The translations under genes and the position numbers were made by a program. Positions 36,929-48,234 of a stretch of DNA of 64,000 nt are shown here, in pieces. Position 1 is the stretch's first letter, and every line of letters starts with the position of its first letter. The notes under the pieces are model-generated. The model did not search any database and was not told the origin of the DNA. It worked only from the letters and a program-made list of their open reading frames with translations. Source of the DNA: Amoebidium appalachense (taxonomy: Eukaryota; Ichthyosporea); the NCBI GenBank assembly GCA_963693365.1, contig CAVNZM010000017.1:1-64000 (forward strand), written 5' to 3'.

Positions 36929-38449
36929 GGGGGGTATGCAAGGAGAATCTCTTTATGTGTGGACAAAAGAGGAAGTACACACACACACCCGCAAAAAAAA
37001 ATTCTCATCGCTAAATTGACATAGCATTGCTTTTCGAGTCACATAGCATCAACCTGTCCCCCCCCCCCCTCCTCCCCCCATACGCACACACACACACACA
37101 CTTTATAATGCACCTCCCTTTAACCCATATTCCGACAATGCCTTAACCCCGCACACATACAATGCTGCTGGGCAGTTGACCTGTGTGGTGTGCTCTGTGC
37201 CCGTCAAGTCTGACCCCCTGTGGCCTGCACATCTACGCAGCAAACAGCACAAAGACGTACGCCATCCCAGCCCCCCTCCCCCCCCTCTGGGGTGCCCGAT
37301 GTTGTGGCGCTGCTCATGTTGAATACTGCGTGTTCCTGTTGCTGCATACTTGCATGTTTGCTTTAGCATGCCATTACGTGTCCTATGTTCTGCACTGTGT
37401 CTCTTATCGGGCAGCTGTAGTTTCTATCGTGGTCTGTATTCACCCCCCCCCCCCCCTCTTCCCCCCCCCCCCCCCCCCCCTGCCCACCGCCTCCCTCCCT
37501 CTCTCGTAAAGCCTGCCCACCTAACCACCCTTCCAATACCACCAGGCAGACCACGTGCATGCCTGGATGCTTTGTGAAACTAGATGTGCATGCAGATATA
37601 TCTGTGCATGCACATATATTTGTAGGTTTCTCCTCTGCTGGCTCACACATGCACAGCCATACATGCAGACATACCAACACATGCAGCCCCACTTCTACAT
37701 ACGGCCTTTCTTTCCGTGCACTGCCCTTTGGAATTCAGCTGTACATATCGTGCATACATACCCTCCCCTTACCTCCTCTCTGTTTTGCCCTCCCATATAC
37801 CTACCCTAATGTTCATTTCTGGATATGTTTCTACCCAAATCCCCCCCCCCCCCCTGCCCCCCCCCCCCCTTCCCCGCCCCCCGGTCCCCACGTGAGTGCA
37901 CGCACACGCGCACACACATGTACACACACACCCACACACGGACACCCCCCCCCCCCCCCCCCCCCCCCACACACACACACATACATACACTCATGCACTT
38001 GTACACACACACGTATACACATGTGCACGGGCACCTACACCCACGCTTGCACACACCTACACCCATGCATGCACACACCTACACCCATGCATGCACACAC
38101 CTACACCCATGCACACACTGACAAACGCCCACGCATACACATACCATCACCCACACATGCACACACCATCACCCACACATGCACACACCTAAACCCATGC
38201 ATGCACACACACAGACACACACCTACACCCACACATGCACACACCGTCGCCCACACATGCGCACTCCATCACCCACACATGCACGCACACTGACATACAC
38301 AACCCACTTAGGCTGTAGAAGCATTGAAGCAAAAAAAGGCCCAAGGCTCAGCGCCAAATGCATCGACCAAACGACCACACGATGGGGAGGGAGACCACAC
38401 AGCAAAGCGCAAGAAAGGTATGTGGAGTGCTTATACCCCGGTATTTGCT

Positions 38450-38482
<33 letters not shown>

Positions 38483-38547
38483 GCTTGTGCATTGGTGTAT
38501 GTGGCTGGGTGTCTGTATCACTCCGTGTGTGTGTGTGAATGTTTTTT

Positions 38548-38579
<32 letters not shown>

Positions 38580-39411
38580 GGGGGGGGAGAATGGGGGGGG
38601 AAGGGGGGGGGCACCCGTCAGTGTGTGTGTGGGTGGGTGTGTGACTAGTGGTAGGTGGGTGGGTGTGTGCATGTGTGTCTACTGTCTGTATCGATGCCTC
38701 TCTGTGTGGATGATATGCATAGACACCATTCTTGTTCATATCGTATTGGTTTGGAAAAGTGTATGACTTTCCTCAATGGGAAGCGGCCGGGAGGGGGGGG
38801 GGGGGGGGGGGGGTTGATTGAGAATAGGTCAAGGCTGTTGGTATGCGAGGGAGGGAGATGTGGGTTGCGATGGGCCGAACATCAACTGGCCAATCAAATA
38901 ACATTCAGTCACGTGAATGGAATGATTGTTGTCTTTATGTGCCTTCATTGGTGCACTTTGACCAATCAGATGTCGCTCGTGGCACTGTTTGCAGAGGGGG
39001 CGGTGGGCTTGCCGGGCTGGGAGCATATGACGACTCATCAGAGGAAGAGGATGGAATCAGCCAATCAAATGCGAGCAAGAAAGCACCAGCCAATGGGCTG
39101 CCACCAGGGTTTTTTGACGAGCCAAATAAGGAGAAGGGTGAGCCGCCAAAATCAGGTGGGTGTATGTGTACCTGTTACTTCCGATCACACTTGCTGTCAT
39201 GATACCCAAATAATTACGGAGCTGCGTTAGTAGAACACGTGCTAGGTGCATGTGGAACAAGGTGTACCAATTACGCGTCCAAGTTGTGTCTCCTAGTCGC
39301 CGGTTTGAGGGGCAGGGACACGGGTGATGCTGTTTGTCTCTTAGGCCATGAAGTGTGCGGGCATGCAGATGAACAGAGCTGGTGTGGCCTGTGTCCTTTT
39401 TTTTTTTTTTT

Positions 39412-39442
<31 letters not shown>

Positions 39443-39961
39443 GGGGGAGAAAGGGGGGGGGGAGGGGAGGGGGGAGGGGGGAGGGGGGGGGAGAGGGGGG
39501 GGGGGGGGAGGGGCGATAAACTTTCATTGATGGTGGGGTTTTTGCAGAAGGGACCGGTGGCAGCACACTGCCTGAGGGGTTCTTTGACGACCCAGAGGTG
39601 GATGCAAAGATGCGACAAGTCAACAAGAAGAAGCAGATGGAGGACGAGTGGGAGAGGTGGGGCGGGGCGGGGGGGGGGGGGGGGGGGGGGGGGGGGAGGA
39701 GCACGATATGGGAGAAATGTTGAAAGGGATGGGGGCTGGGTGGCATAACAATGTGTTGGGAGATGGGACCAGGGGGCGAGAAGGAAGGGGCCGGCTGGGC
39801 ACGCTGCAGGGGAGGAGGATGAACAAGGGAGATGGGGTGTATGTTGTTGTTGTTTGGGGGGGGGGGGGGGGGGGGGGGGGGAGAAGAAAACGTTGCTTTT
39901 AGATTTTTTGCTTTTCTCAAAATGAGTTTGGAAACAGGCACCAAAATGGTGGTGGGTGGAT

Positions 39962-39996
<35 letters not shown>

Positions 39997-40245
39997 AGAA
40001 GGACACCCAGGAAAGTCTGTGTGAGTTGGTGGGTGCATTCAGGTGAAAACTCAACCCCTCTCCTGCTTTCCTCCGCCCCTTCCCCACCCTATTCCTTTCC
40101 GGAACCCTCCATCCCCGTGCCCGTACATGACCTTGGCCACGCACACCATCTGTGCATGCACAAGCACATATGCGCCCACGCTAACACGTGCACACTGGTA
40201 CTCATAATCACTTAACCACTCATGCACACACACACACGCACACGT

Positions 40246-40277
<32 letters not shown>

Positions 40278-40429
40278 CTTCCAGAAGGTGATTGGTGCCG
40301 AGCAGGAGATAGCCGAGGCCATGGAGGAAGAACAGGAGGTGCAGCAGATAGAGGAGAAGTGGGCACGAGAGGAGGTCGAGCAGAGGTGTGAAGTGAATAC
40401 ACACCCCCCCCCCCCCCCCCCCCCCCCCC

Positions 40430-40474
<45 letters not shown>

Positions 40475-40941
40475 ACACACACACCACCACCACCTTTTGC
40501 CCGCTTCCTCTCCCTCCCTTCAACCCGTACACATATTCACATAGATGCAGACACGCACACGAGTCACCACATCCACACAACACCGAAGAAAAGCATCAGC
40601 AGTGGCAACTGAAAGGAGGCGAAAGAATATTGTCGATTGTTGAGCCACAGATCGCCGTTCTGGAGGGAGGCGAAAGAATATTGTCGATTGTTGAGCCACA
40701 GATCGCCGTTCTGGAGGGAGGAGAAAGAATATTGTCGATTGTTGAGCCACAGATCGCCGTTCTGGAGGGGTTCTGATGGCATATACCAACAACCCCCCCT
40801 CCCCCCCCCCCCCCTTCCCCCCCACCCTCCCCCCCGGCCCGTCTTCCCACCCTGGCATGTATGCGTGCACACAGTTTCACACAAGAAACACGTACACGTT
40901 GAACACTTATGTCCATGCAAGCGCGGGCACCCATCCACCCA

Positions 40942-40996
<55 letters not shown>

Positions 40997-41155
40997 CAGT
41001 ACAAGTCTAAGGTTGCCCTGCTACGACAAAAACAACTCGAAATTCAGCACAAAAAACAACAGGCGGGGGGAGGGGCAGCAATTAAGGCAACATACATGGA
41101 GTTGGATGAGGAGGAGGAGGAGGATGAGTTTGATTGGAGGGCAAAGAGGATATAG
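35955..41155 (+). CDS. ZNF830/CCDC16-like zinc finger protein (8 exons)
   Basis: Exons: 35955-35966, 36733-36834, 37176-37256, 38312-38417, 38997-39137, 39548-39656, 40278-40385, 40996-41155. Sum 819 nt = 272 aa plus stop, with phases agreeing throughout. It matches human ZNF830 from end to end: basic N-terminal helix ([12 protein letters not shown]), the HPLAKY motif, a single U1/matrin-type C2H2 finger (C-x2-C...H-x5-H in [12 protein letters not shown] and HLRSKQHKD), the KRPHD/KRKK linker, LPPGFFDEP, the hallmark [13 protein letters not shown], an acidic coiled coil ([20 protein letters not shown]), and a closing [18 protein letters not shown]830 is a nuclear protein tied to splicing complexes and DNA-damage response. 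The first exon is 12 nt (MAAA). Exon 5 has a tandem acceptor (GCAGAG) and an alternative donor at 39155 that would add 6 residues in frame. Confidence 0.9.
36202..36505. repeat. C run, (CCA)n, (GCAC)n and (CA)n in intron 1 of the ZNF830-like gene
   Basis: C run 36205-36237, CCACCA to 36262, GCAC units to 36304, CG-containing CA repeats, then about 32 pure CA units (36418-36480) and a short (GA)n. Confidence 0.9.
36845..36934. repeat. G runs with GT repeat just after a donor
   Basis: G run 36853-36867, then (TG)n and a second G run 36912-36933, starting 20 bp after the donor of ZNF830-like exon 2. Confidence 0.85.
37830..38300. repeat. C runs and CA/CACCTACACCCATGCATG minisatellite
   Basis: C runs near 37842-37870 and 37946-37968, (CA)n, then about 200 bp of 20-23 bp units built on CACACCTACACCCATGCATG and CACACCATCACCCACACATG. 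This lies just upstream of the exon 4 acceptor (38312). Confidence 0.85.
38450..38815. repeat. G runs and a T-G compound run
   Basis: G run 38449-38481, T-rich then G run 38540-38587, and G run 38793-38812, in the intron after ZNF830-like exon 4. Confidence 0.85.
39398..39520. repeat. T24-G27 compound run and G-rich tail
   Basis: An uninterrupted T run (39398-39421) passes directly into a G run, then GGGGA-rich sequence. It is 30 bp from the exon 6 acceptor (39548). Confidence 0.9.
39668..39995. repeat. G runs after ZNF830-like exon 6
   Basis: G runs at 39668-39696, 39857-39881 and 39961-39994; the first begins about 12 bp after the GTGGGG donor. Confidence 0.85.
40403..40494. repeat. C runs followed by (CA)n
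   Basis: Two C runs (40404-40430, 40433-40460) then (CA)11 and CCACCACCACC, starting 20 bp after the donor of exon 7. Confidence 0.9.
40615..40770. repeat. 51-bp tandem repeat, 3 copies, open in one frame
   Basis: Units begin at 40615, 40666 and 40717 (GGAGGCGAAAGAATATTGTC and on). The period is 51 bp = 17 codons and the plus frame reads [17 protein letters not shown] three times. I see only one change (GGAGGC to GGAGGA). It lies in the last intron of the ZNF830-like gene. Confidence 0.95.
40943..40995. repeat. (CA)n forming the acceptor of the last ZNF830-like exon
   Basis: About 25 CA units ending in CACAG|G at 40995/40996. No pyrimidine tract lies between the repeat and the AG. Confidence 0.9.
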
Positions 41156-41809
41156 GGATTTATTTATTGCTTGATTGGATGGTTGGGAGCATATGTAGTT
41201 TGATTGGTGGGAGAAGAGCATATAACAGTTACAGTTAGGGGTTTGATGAGACGGCAAAGAGGATGCTGTATATGTGTCAAAGACGATCTCGGAGCTTGAT
41301 TGGAGCACAGCGTGGGTGGGTGGGGTTGTGGGGTTTTTTTCTGGGGGGGGGGGGGGGGGTGGGTTTCATCATGCTTCAATTTGGTTTTAAAATCATATGA
41401 TTGGTTTTCGTATCATGTTGTTCATCTCAAGAGATGTAAGGGGGGGGGAGGGGGGGGGGGGGGGGGTTATTTGAATTCATGTACATTTTGTATGACGGCC
41501 GAAACAGGCAAATGGGGATGAATGGAGCAAAACCCTGGTGGGTACAAACATAAATCACAATCGAATAAGTTTGCATCCGATCTATATCGATAGCCATGTG
41601 TTAGATCCCCTGGTGGTTAAAAATCGTGGCCAATATCTAAGACAACTTCGCATTTTAGATTTTAATTCTCGGGGCCGGTGCAGGGTCTGGGGCTAAGGGC
41701 AAAAGCATAGGATTGAAAGGCCTTTTGGGGGGAAAGGTTTGAGCCGTGCGTCATCGTGATCACGGTGTGGTTGCACGTGGGCCGGTATGGGGCCCGTGTA
41801 GGTGAGGGG

Positions 41810-41854
<45 letters not shown>

Positions 41855-42018
41855 TCAACGGTTGGGGGGGGTGGGGGGGAGATCCCTCGGTACGGTACGG
41901 GGGTAATCGATTGATGAAAGGGGGGGTCTCGTATATTGAAAAGGGGTTCAGTTTGTTTTCAAGTTTTTTTGTGTTTTTTTTTCCTTTTTTTTTTCCCGCG
42001 CTCCTGCCGATTTTTTTT

Positions 42019-42062
<44 letters not shown>

Positions 42063-42710
42063 CGATTTGGCCATGCTAGCATTCTCGAAGTTCAAAATTC
42101 CAACGAAAACTTTTATTCTTATGTACGTTAGCGGTTCGTGGATCATCAAACCGTATGTGCACGTGGTTGTGTGCACGTGTGTGCTGCCAGAATACGAGTA
42201 CCCCATAGACATATATAAAGGGGGTAAGCTAAGACCTATACGTGGGTGAGGCTCATACGTGTACAGAATTAAACATTCAAAAATGTGTGAGTGCCCATGG
42301 GTGTATACATGGCCCCGGGTTCTGTGTATATAAAAATGCCGGTAAAAAACTTCCAAAAAGGTAGTCTATGCATGCCAAACATTCATTCCCGAAAATAGGA
42401 AGAAAAAACGTGGCTTTCAAATTGCCATGATGCACACGCAAGAAAAATCAGCTCAGGACCCGTTCACAACACATGCCACATTGGAGACAAACCAGAAGCA
42501 GCATGTGTAAAAATCAGAGTGACGAAAATGCTAGAAGCAAATCACGTGCATAAACACGTGCACATGTGTTGCTGCACGTGCATGTGTACCTGCCATCCTG
42601 CACACATCCTGTGCAAGTTCACATGCACGCCAGCCGCTATGTCACATCTTCCCGCACACGTGCACCCGCACACACACATGGCTTGAAGCACACACCGTGC
42701 ACGTGCGTTG
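41156..42710. other. Intergenic region (convergent gene ends)
   Basis: 3' flanks of the ZNF830-like gene (plus) and the LysM gene (minus). Contains G runs (41342-41360, 41442-41466), (GT)n at 41811-41854, and a T19-G33 compound run at 42011-42061. No gene is seen. Confidence 0.55.
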
Positions 42711-44827
42711 CTATTGCCAGCCCCCATGGTGCGCCAGATACCAGTCATAATAGAAGTACGCGGGTGCGGCCAAGAACACCACCACCACCAGCACACTCAG
42801 CACAAGCATGGCCCGCCCCCCTCCCTCTTGACCAGCACGGGGGGTGGGGGCACCGTGTCTAGCTGCTGTCTCCTCTCCGTGCTCATTGCTCGTTCCATCT
42901 GCGTGCGCACATTCTCGATGTTGCGTTCAACACTCGCTAGGAGCTTGTTGCCCTCCTGAGAATGGGGGGGGGGGGGAAGGGGTGATGTATGCGTTAGAGG
43001 GTTGGAAATATGGAGGAGACACCAGAGGACAACAACCAAACGTCACAAAAATGAGAAGCCCGAAATCAAACCATGCAAGTGTGGGGGTTGTTAGAAAGCG
43101 GAATAAACTTCGAAATGGCAATTGCACATTGAGAAACACGGTGCAGGCATGTGCAATATTCAAGGATGCAACATCAGCAAAGTCTTGCAGTCTAGCACGT
43201 AACATACCGCCCGGGGAAAGGGGGGGGAGGGGGGGGGGGGGGGGGGGGGGGGTCGGCGAACCGTTTGGTTTAGCAAATGCTTGGGTCTAGTTGTGTAAAA
43301 TTGGCTTTGTGTGTGTTTAGATTTGGCTTGGTGTGTGCTAGCCCTTTGTGCCTAATCAATGGGCAGACAAGGTCACCACTTCTTGATGGCTAAGGACGGG
43401 GGATGATAGGCTGCAGGAGAGGTGGAACACGGTGTTCCAACGAGGATGCCAGCGTGCTCTTGCCTATACAGGGTCTCAATGCAAAGCCCACCCTTGTCCC
43501 TCCCTCCCTCCCCCTAAACCCCCTCCCCCCCCCCCCACCCCGCCCGCCCCCTCCCCTTCTCCATTAGCACGCTGAGTTGGCATGCATCTTATTTGGGGCA
43601 CTTACCTCAATGGGTGTGGCCCTGTCCTCGATCAAGATGTCTATGTCTGAGGCCACCAAAGTCAGTCCACTCTTGTTGGCTCGCTGCGTGTCTGGCGGTT
43701 GCTGGGAGGCGGAGGGAGTTAGAATGCGCAACACGCTATGAAGGACAACTCCACGATGTGGGGTATGCTCCAGAGTATTAAGTACACATTCAGGGCGGAC
43801 TACAACACACAATTGGAAAAACAACAAGGGGTAAAGGGGGAGGGAAGGTGGATAAGGGAGGGGAGAGGTAGAGGGAGCGCCGGGGAAGGGGGGGGGGGGG
43901 GGGGATGCGTGAGGCGGGGGACGGGGGGGGGGGGGGGGGGGGGGGATTACAGCGGACATCGGTTGTCCGGTGAAAAGGTGTGGGGCAGCCAAAGTTTCGC
44001 CTTGTTGATAACAATAGGAGGGGAGGGGCCAAAAAGGTGGTGTGCAAGTGCATGTCTGTCTGTGAAGCCACGTGCAGGCTCACGTGTGATCGGGTGCCAG
44101 TGTGCTGTATAAGTGCAGCCATGCAATGTTGCCTGTGTGCACGTGCATGCATGTGCCTGTGTACGCATCAAATACCATCGTGCATGCCTGTGTGTGCCAT
44201 TCACATCTGTGACACACACGTGCATCACGATTGAGGGTGCACGTGCATGTGCCGTGCGTGCACGTGCTCACCAGCTTATCCGCCTCTGTCTCCGTGAGGA
44301 TGCTATATTTGGGGATTGCTATTTTTAGCCACTTGCGGGTGTGCAGGTCGCTGTCCTGCCACATGCTGTTGGTCTTCTTTATTTCGGCTGCCTGTGGAGG
44401 AGAGGGGGGGGGGGGGGGGGGGTTGAATACGGAACACGGTACGAAGTACGCATACACGATGAGAACCATGGTGCAGGACACATGCAAAGACAAACATTCA
44501 AGTATGCAACATCAGCCATGCGCACAGTATGCGTCATAAGCAGAGCCCATCCTCAGGGAGGGCCCAAGTCATCACTTGCGTCTGAGTTTCGACCCCTTCG
44601 CCCGCGTATATACGACTCTCCAACTCAGACAGCAGCATCAACTGAACTTGGGAGGGTCAACCCGTCTTGATCACAGGCGAGCAGGGTTGCTTATGCAAGC
44701 AAGGTGAGCAAAACGGTGAAGATGGGTGAGGGGGGGGGGGGGGGGGGGGGGGGGATGGAGGAGGGGGGAGGGCACACGTGAGGGGTTGTCTCACACACAC
44801 TCACACACACACACACACACACACACC

Positions 44828-44859
<32 letters not shown>

Positions 44860-45271
44860 ATGCACTCCCAAATACGCCCTCGTGCATGCAAGTCCGTCCA
44901 CAAACACACACACACACAAAAACCTGTGTTGTATAATAGATGTCAAGAAGCAGGGTACCTTGTGCACCAACACACACCTACAGAAACAACCACCATGGAG
45001 GGATGCTGTGCAACCAACAAACCAACCAGTAGACCTCAGTAGTGAGCTCGGAAGAAAGAAGGTGTGCTCAGTGTGGGTCCTTGTACTATCCCCTCCCCCC
45101 TCCCCCCCCCCCCCCTCTCTCTCTCTCTCCCCCCCCCCTCCCTCCCCCCCCCCCCCAAAAAAAAAAAAAAAAAAAAGAAAGAAAAAAAAAAAAAAAACCA
45201 AGCCAGCTTCACGTAAACACGCCACCAGACTCGGCCCAGCTTTGGCTACTGCCTATATATTCCCCCCCCGC

Positions 45272-45305
<34 letters not shown>

Positions 45306-45552
45306 ACACACACACACACAAACACACACACACCACCACGACCACCACGACCACCATCCCTCCCCCCTCGACACCAACCACCTTCCCCCCCTTCCCCCCC
45401 ACCCCACCCTACCCCCGGAAACATCTTTAGGTCGATGCATGTTTCTCCCGTGTCTACTTACACAGTTCTTTATTCTGTTTCCAATCTCTCTCCCTCTCCT
45501 TTTCAAAAATACACACACTCAGCCCCGCCCTCCCCTTCCCCCCCCTTCCCCC

Positions 45553-45583
<31 letters not shown>

Positions 45584-45889
45584 AAAAAAAAAACTCCCAA
45601 CCCCAACCCCGCCTTCTGCCCCACAGCCCTCACCGCCCACTGTACTCCATTCACCACCCTGCCCACAAAAGCCCTTCTTGACCCAGTCCTACCTATCTTG
45701 CATTCTCCTCGCCTTTCAACTTGCCCGTTCTTTTCAAACACCTCTGGGGATATCAAACGAAAGATAGGTGGAGGGTTTGGACCAATTATAACAGCAAAAT
45801 ATGGAAAAAGGAGACTAAAAAAGTGCTTGCTTGTGCGCTCACGCAACCCTTTGCCCTACCCACCCACCCCCCCCCCCCCCCCCCCCCCC

Positions 45890-45943
<54 letters not shown>

Positions 45944-46592
45944 ACCACCACCACCACCACCACCACCACCCTCCCCACCACCACACACAATCACCCAAAT
46001 GAAAAAGAAGAAAAAAAGATGGAAAAAAACATGAAGAGAGAATGAAAGGCAGAGAACGCCACATAAGCGAACGTGTGCATGCTGGTATTCACGCACACGG
46101 AACACACAGCACGTATGTGCAAGCGCATGCCGCACGCAAGCATCTATTAAACTAAAAGCACTTGCGCACACACGTAGTCTTCTCCAAGTCACACGCACAC
46201 TGCACGTACGTGCGCACGCCTTAACAAAAAACCACGCACAAACCGGCACACATTCATACCAACCAAACCTGACAAACTCATTGAATCAAGCAACCCCTGC
46301 CCCAACTTACCGAGACTCTATACTTGATGGCTAGACCCGCCAAGGTATCCCCATCCTCGACCGGATGATACAACACGGCGTGTGTCTCCGTGTCCTCCTG
46401 CTGCCCAAACATCTCCTGATATGAAACATGACCTCCCCTCTTCTTCATCATTCCCGAGCTACTGCTACTTGGCGAGCTAGGTGTTCGAGAAAGTGGTTCC
46501 TTGCCTGATGATGATGCCCTCACCCCTTCTCCCTTTCTAGTTTCACGTAGTAACGGTGCCATCTCATGGCCTTGCATGTTAATTGGGTGCAT
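42711..46592 (-). CDS. LysM domain protein, LYSMD3/4-like, single C-terminal transmembrane segment (4 exons)
   Basis: Exons: 46592-46311, 44391-44272, 43701-43606, 42955-42711, all joined in phase 0 with good donors (GTAAGT, GTGAGC, GTAAGT). Start: the first true ATG is 46592 (MHPINMQGHEMAPLL); further in-frame ATGs follow. The LysM motif is split between exons 1 and 2: VEDGDTLAGLAIKYRVS, then AAEIKKTN and LKIAIPKYSILTETE. The I-P-x-(K)-x-S-x-L-T-E-T ending is typical of LYSMD3/4. Exon 4 starts with a short amphipathic helix (NKLLASVERNIENVRTQME). A G6 run at 42816-42821 then breaks the frame. With one added G the reading continues into MLVLSVLVVVVFLAAPAYFY, a clear transmembrane helix, and stops at 42711 (247 aa). 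Without it translation ends at TGA 42797. Mammalian LYSMD3 is a Golgi/surface membrane protein. Confidence 0.8.
43210..43950. repeat. G-run group in LysM gene introns
   Basis: G runs at 43218-43251, 43888-43903 and 43924-43945, and one at 42965-42976 next to the exon 4 acceptor. The sequence between has no other supported feature. Confidence 0.8.
44725..45600. repeat. Homopolymer and (CA)n cluster in LysM intron 1
   Basis: G25 (44729-44754), (CA)n then A32 (44798-44859), C runs passing into A runs (45135-45175 and 45553-45593), C43 then (CA)n and CCA/CGA units (45261-45355). Confidence 0.9.
45863..45972. repeat. C23-(CA)25-(CCA)n compound repeat
   Basis: C run 45867-45890, then AA, (CA)25 and CCACCACCACC to 45972. 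It is in LysM intron 1. Confidence 0.92.
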
Positions 46593-46770
46593 GGGGAACA
46601 CACCCTCAACTACTCTCCTACCAATCACTTGCACTCCCTTCCACTTTGCTTGCTTCTACACATGTGTCTGCCAGACTGAAACAGTGAAACCGTGTGAAAG
46701 GGTCAGAGGCTGTGGGTTGGGCGAACGTTAGTGGGCGAATAAATTTGCCTTCCTCCTTATCGCTACGATC

Positions 46771-46775
46771 CAACC
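46771..46775. promoter_or_regulatory. CCAAT box upstream of the LysM gene
   Basis: CCAAT in CAACCAATCA about 180 bp upstream of the start codon at 46592. Orientation is reversed with respect to the gene, which NF-Y tolerates. Confidence 0.3.
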
Positions 46776-47487
46776 AATCATAATTCATGAGTAGTGGGTG
46801 CTATTTTGATTTGCGTAAATCTAGTTAGCTGACGGGCAGAGGCTCGAACGGTGAGAAAGGGAAACAGGAGGCATGAAGCGTTTGCTAAGCTTTCAAAGAA
46901 TTGGCTAGCATTCAAGTGCCTGCGACCACGGCTTGTGGAGGACATGGTTGGAATAGGCCGAAAAATCGGGGTGTGGTGAGATAAAAAATTGAAAAAAGAG
47001 CAATTTAGAGGAAGGCCAAAGGGTATGTGGAAACTTTGAAGGAACTTTGATGGGAAGGGGGGGGGGGGGGGAGGGGGGGGGGGGGGGGAGGGGGGAAGTT
47101 ACCCGAAGCCATGGGCAACTCTGGAAGTTGTCGGAAGGACGCTAAATTCTCATGATCACGCAGTTACGCGTGGCGGAAGGACATGCTATGCATCTTGAAG
47201 GTGCATGCGACACCGAGAATAAGCCTTCCTCCGGGGCACGATGTTGTACCACACAAAAGCAAAGAGAGCCGTGGCCTGGCCAGGGGATCAGAGGGAGAGG
47301 GGAAGAGGAAGGGTAAAAGGGAGGGGGTGGGGCGGGGGGGAGGGGGGGACGCCGAGAGTAGCGTGATATAACCCAAAGTATGTAGCCATGCTCTAGCAAC
47401 CGTTCACAAGGGGGCACATCACCGGTAGAACTGTCTTACAATTATGCAGCAGCACCCCCTTACATATACAACACCACTGGGCCTATA
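46776..47487. other. Region between the LysM gene start and the Frag1/DRAM gene end
   Basis: Contains a G-rich run at 47057-47095 and GGGA-rich sequence at 47280-47350. No other gene is seen. Confidence 0.5.
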
Positions 47488-48234
47488 CTAAGAGGGCCGC
47501 CTCTGCTGCCTGACCAGCAGGCGCTTCATATCCAGACCATACGTTCCAAAATAGGCAATATAGCTAAACACCACCGCCCACTGCGACACCCCCGCCACCC
47601 TCATACGATACGTGATATCTTCCTCGTAACTGCGCACTATAGTTGGGTGGTAAGCAAGGGAGGAAAACGTGGTCAGTGCTGGGATACAGAGCAGTGTGAC
47701 CTTGAGAGAGTAGGAGAGTTTGGACGAGCGAAGAATCTCATTGCTAGTGCATGTAAACATGAACACCACAATGGAGGAGTGGGTGAAGGCTGCTAGGAAG
47801 AATACACCAGCAAAGGACTGGTGGACTATGGAGTCTGTTGTTATGTTTCCTTTTCGATAGAGCAGTGTGTCTACACAGTCTGACTGCAAAGGCACTATGC
47901 CCTGCACAAAGATACCACACACGGCAATGACGGCTGTAACCAAGGAAACAACAAACAGAAAAGGATACTGAGGTCTAAAAACAGGGCCCATGATGGTTTG
48001 GAAAAGATACACTGTGCGTATGAGCAGCACGCTGACTACCGTAAACCCTATCCTGTATACGTGCCTCTCCGGTGGCAGACACCCGCACAGGGAGATGACA
48101 GGCATGTCGACCCACGGGGGAAGGTGGTTTGAGGTGAGCGTCAGGAAGAGCAGAGCAACAATAGTGATGAATGCGGTGGTGGCACCGATAAAAGGCACTG
48201 CCCAGGTGGTCAGCGATGTGTGTTGAGAAGACAT
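47488..48234 (-). CDS. Frag1/DRAM/Sfk1 family membrane protein, intronless
   Basis: A single open frame of 248 codons from ATG 48234 to TAG 47488. Six hydrophobic segments are spaced as in the Frag1/DRAM/Sfk1 family: about 10-33, 57-83, 90-115, 136-160, 173-199 and 216-238. The first loop holds two Cys (SLCGCLPPERH), the second a third (SDCVDTLL). A conserved-looking HQSFAGVFFLAAFTHSS opens segment 4 and YGLDMKRLL ends the last. Family members act at the Golgi/ER (PGAP2), lysosome (DRAM) or plasma membrane (Sfk1/TMEM150). I cannot tell which subgroup this is. It is one of only two intact single-exon genes here. Confidence 0.75.
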   Translation of the reverse strand: MSSQHTSLTTWAVPFIGATTAFITIVALLFLTLTSNHLPPWVDMPVISLCGCLPPERHVYRIGFTVVSVLLIRTVYLFQTIMGPVFRPQYPFLFVVSLVTAVIAVCGIFVQGIVPLQSDCVDTLLYRKGNITTDSIVHQSFAGVFFLAAFTHSSIVVFMFTCTSNEILRSSKLSYSLKVTLLCIPALTTFSSLAYHPTIVRSYEEDITYRMRVAGVSQWAVVFSYIAYFGTYGLDMKRLLVRQQRRPS

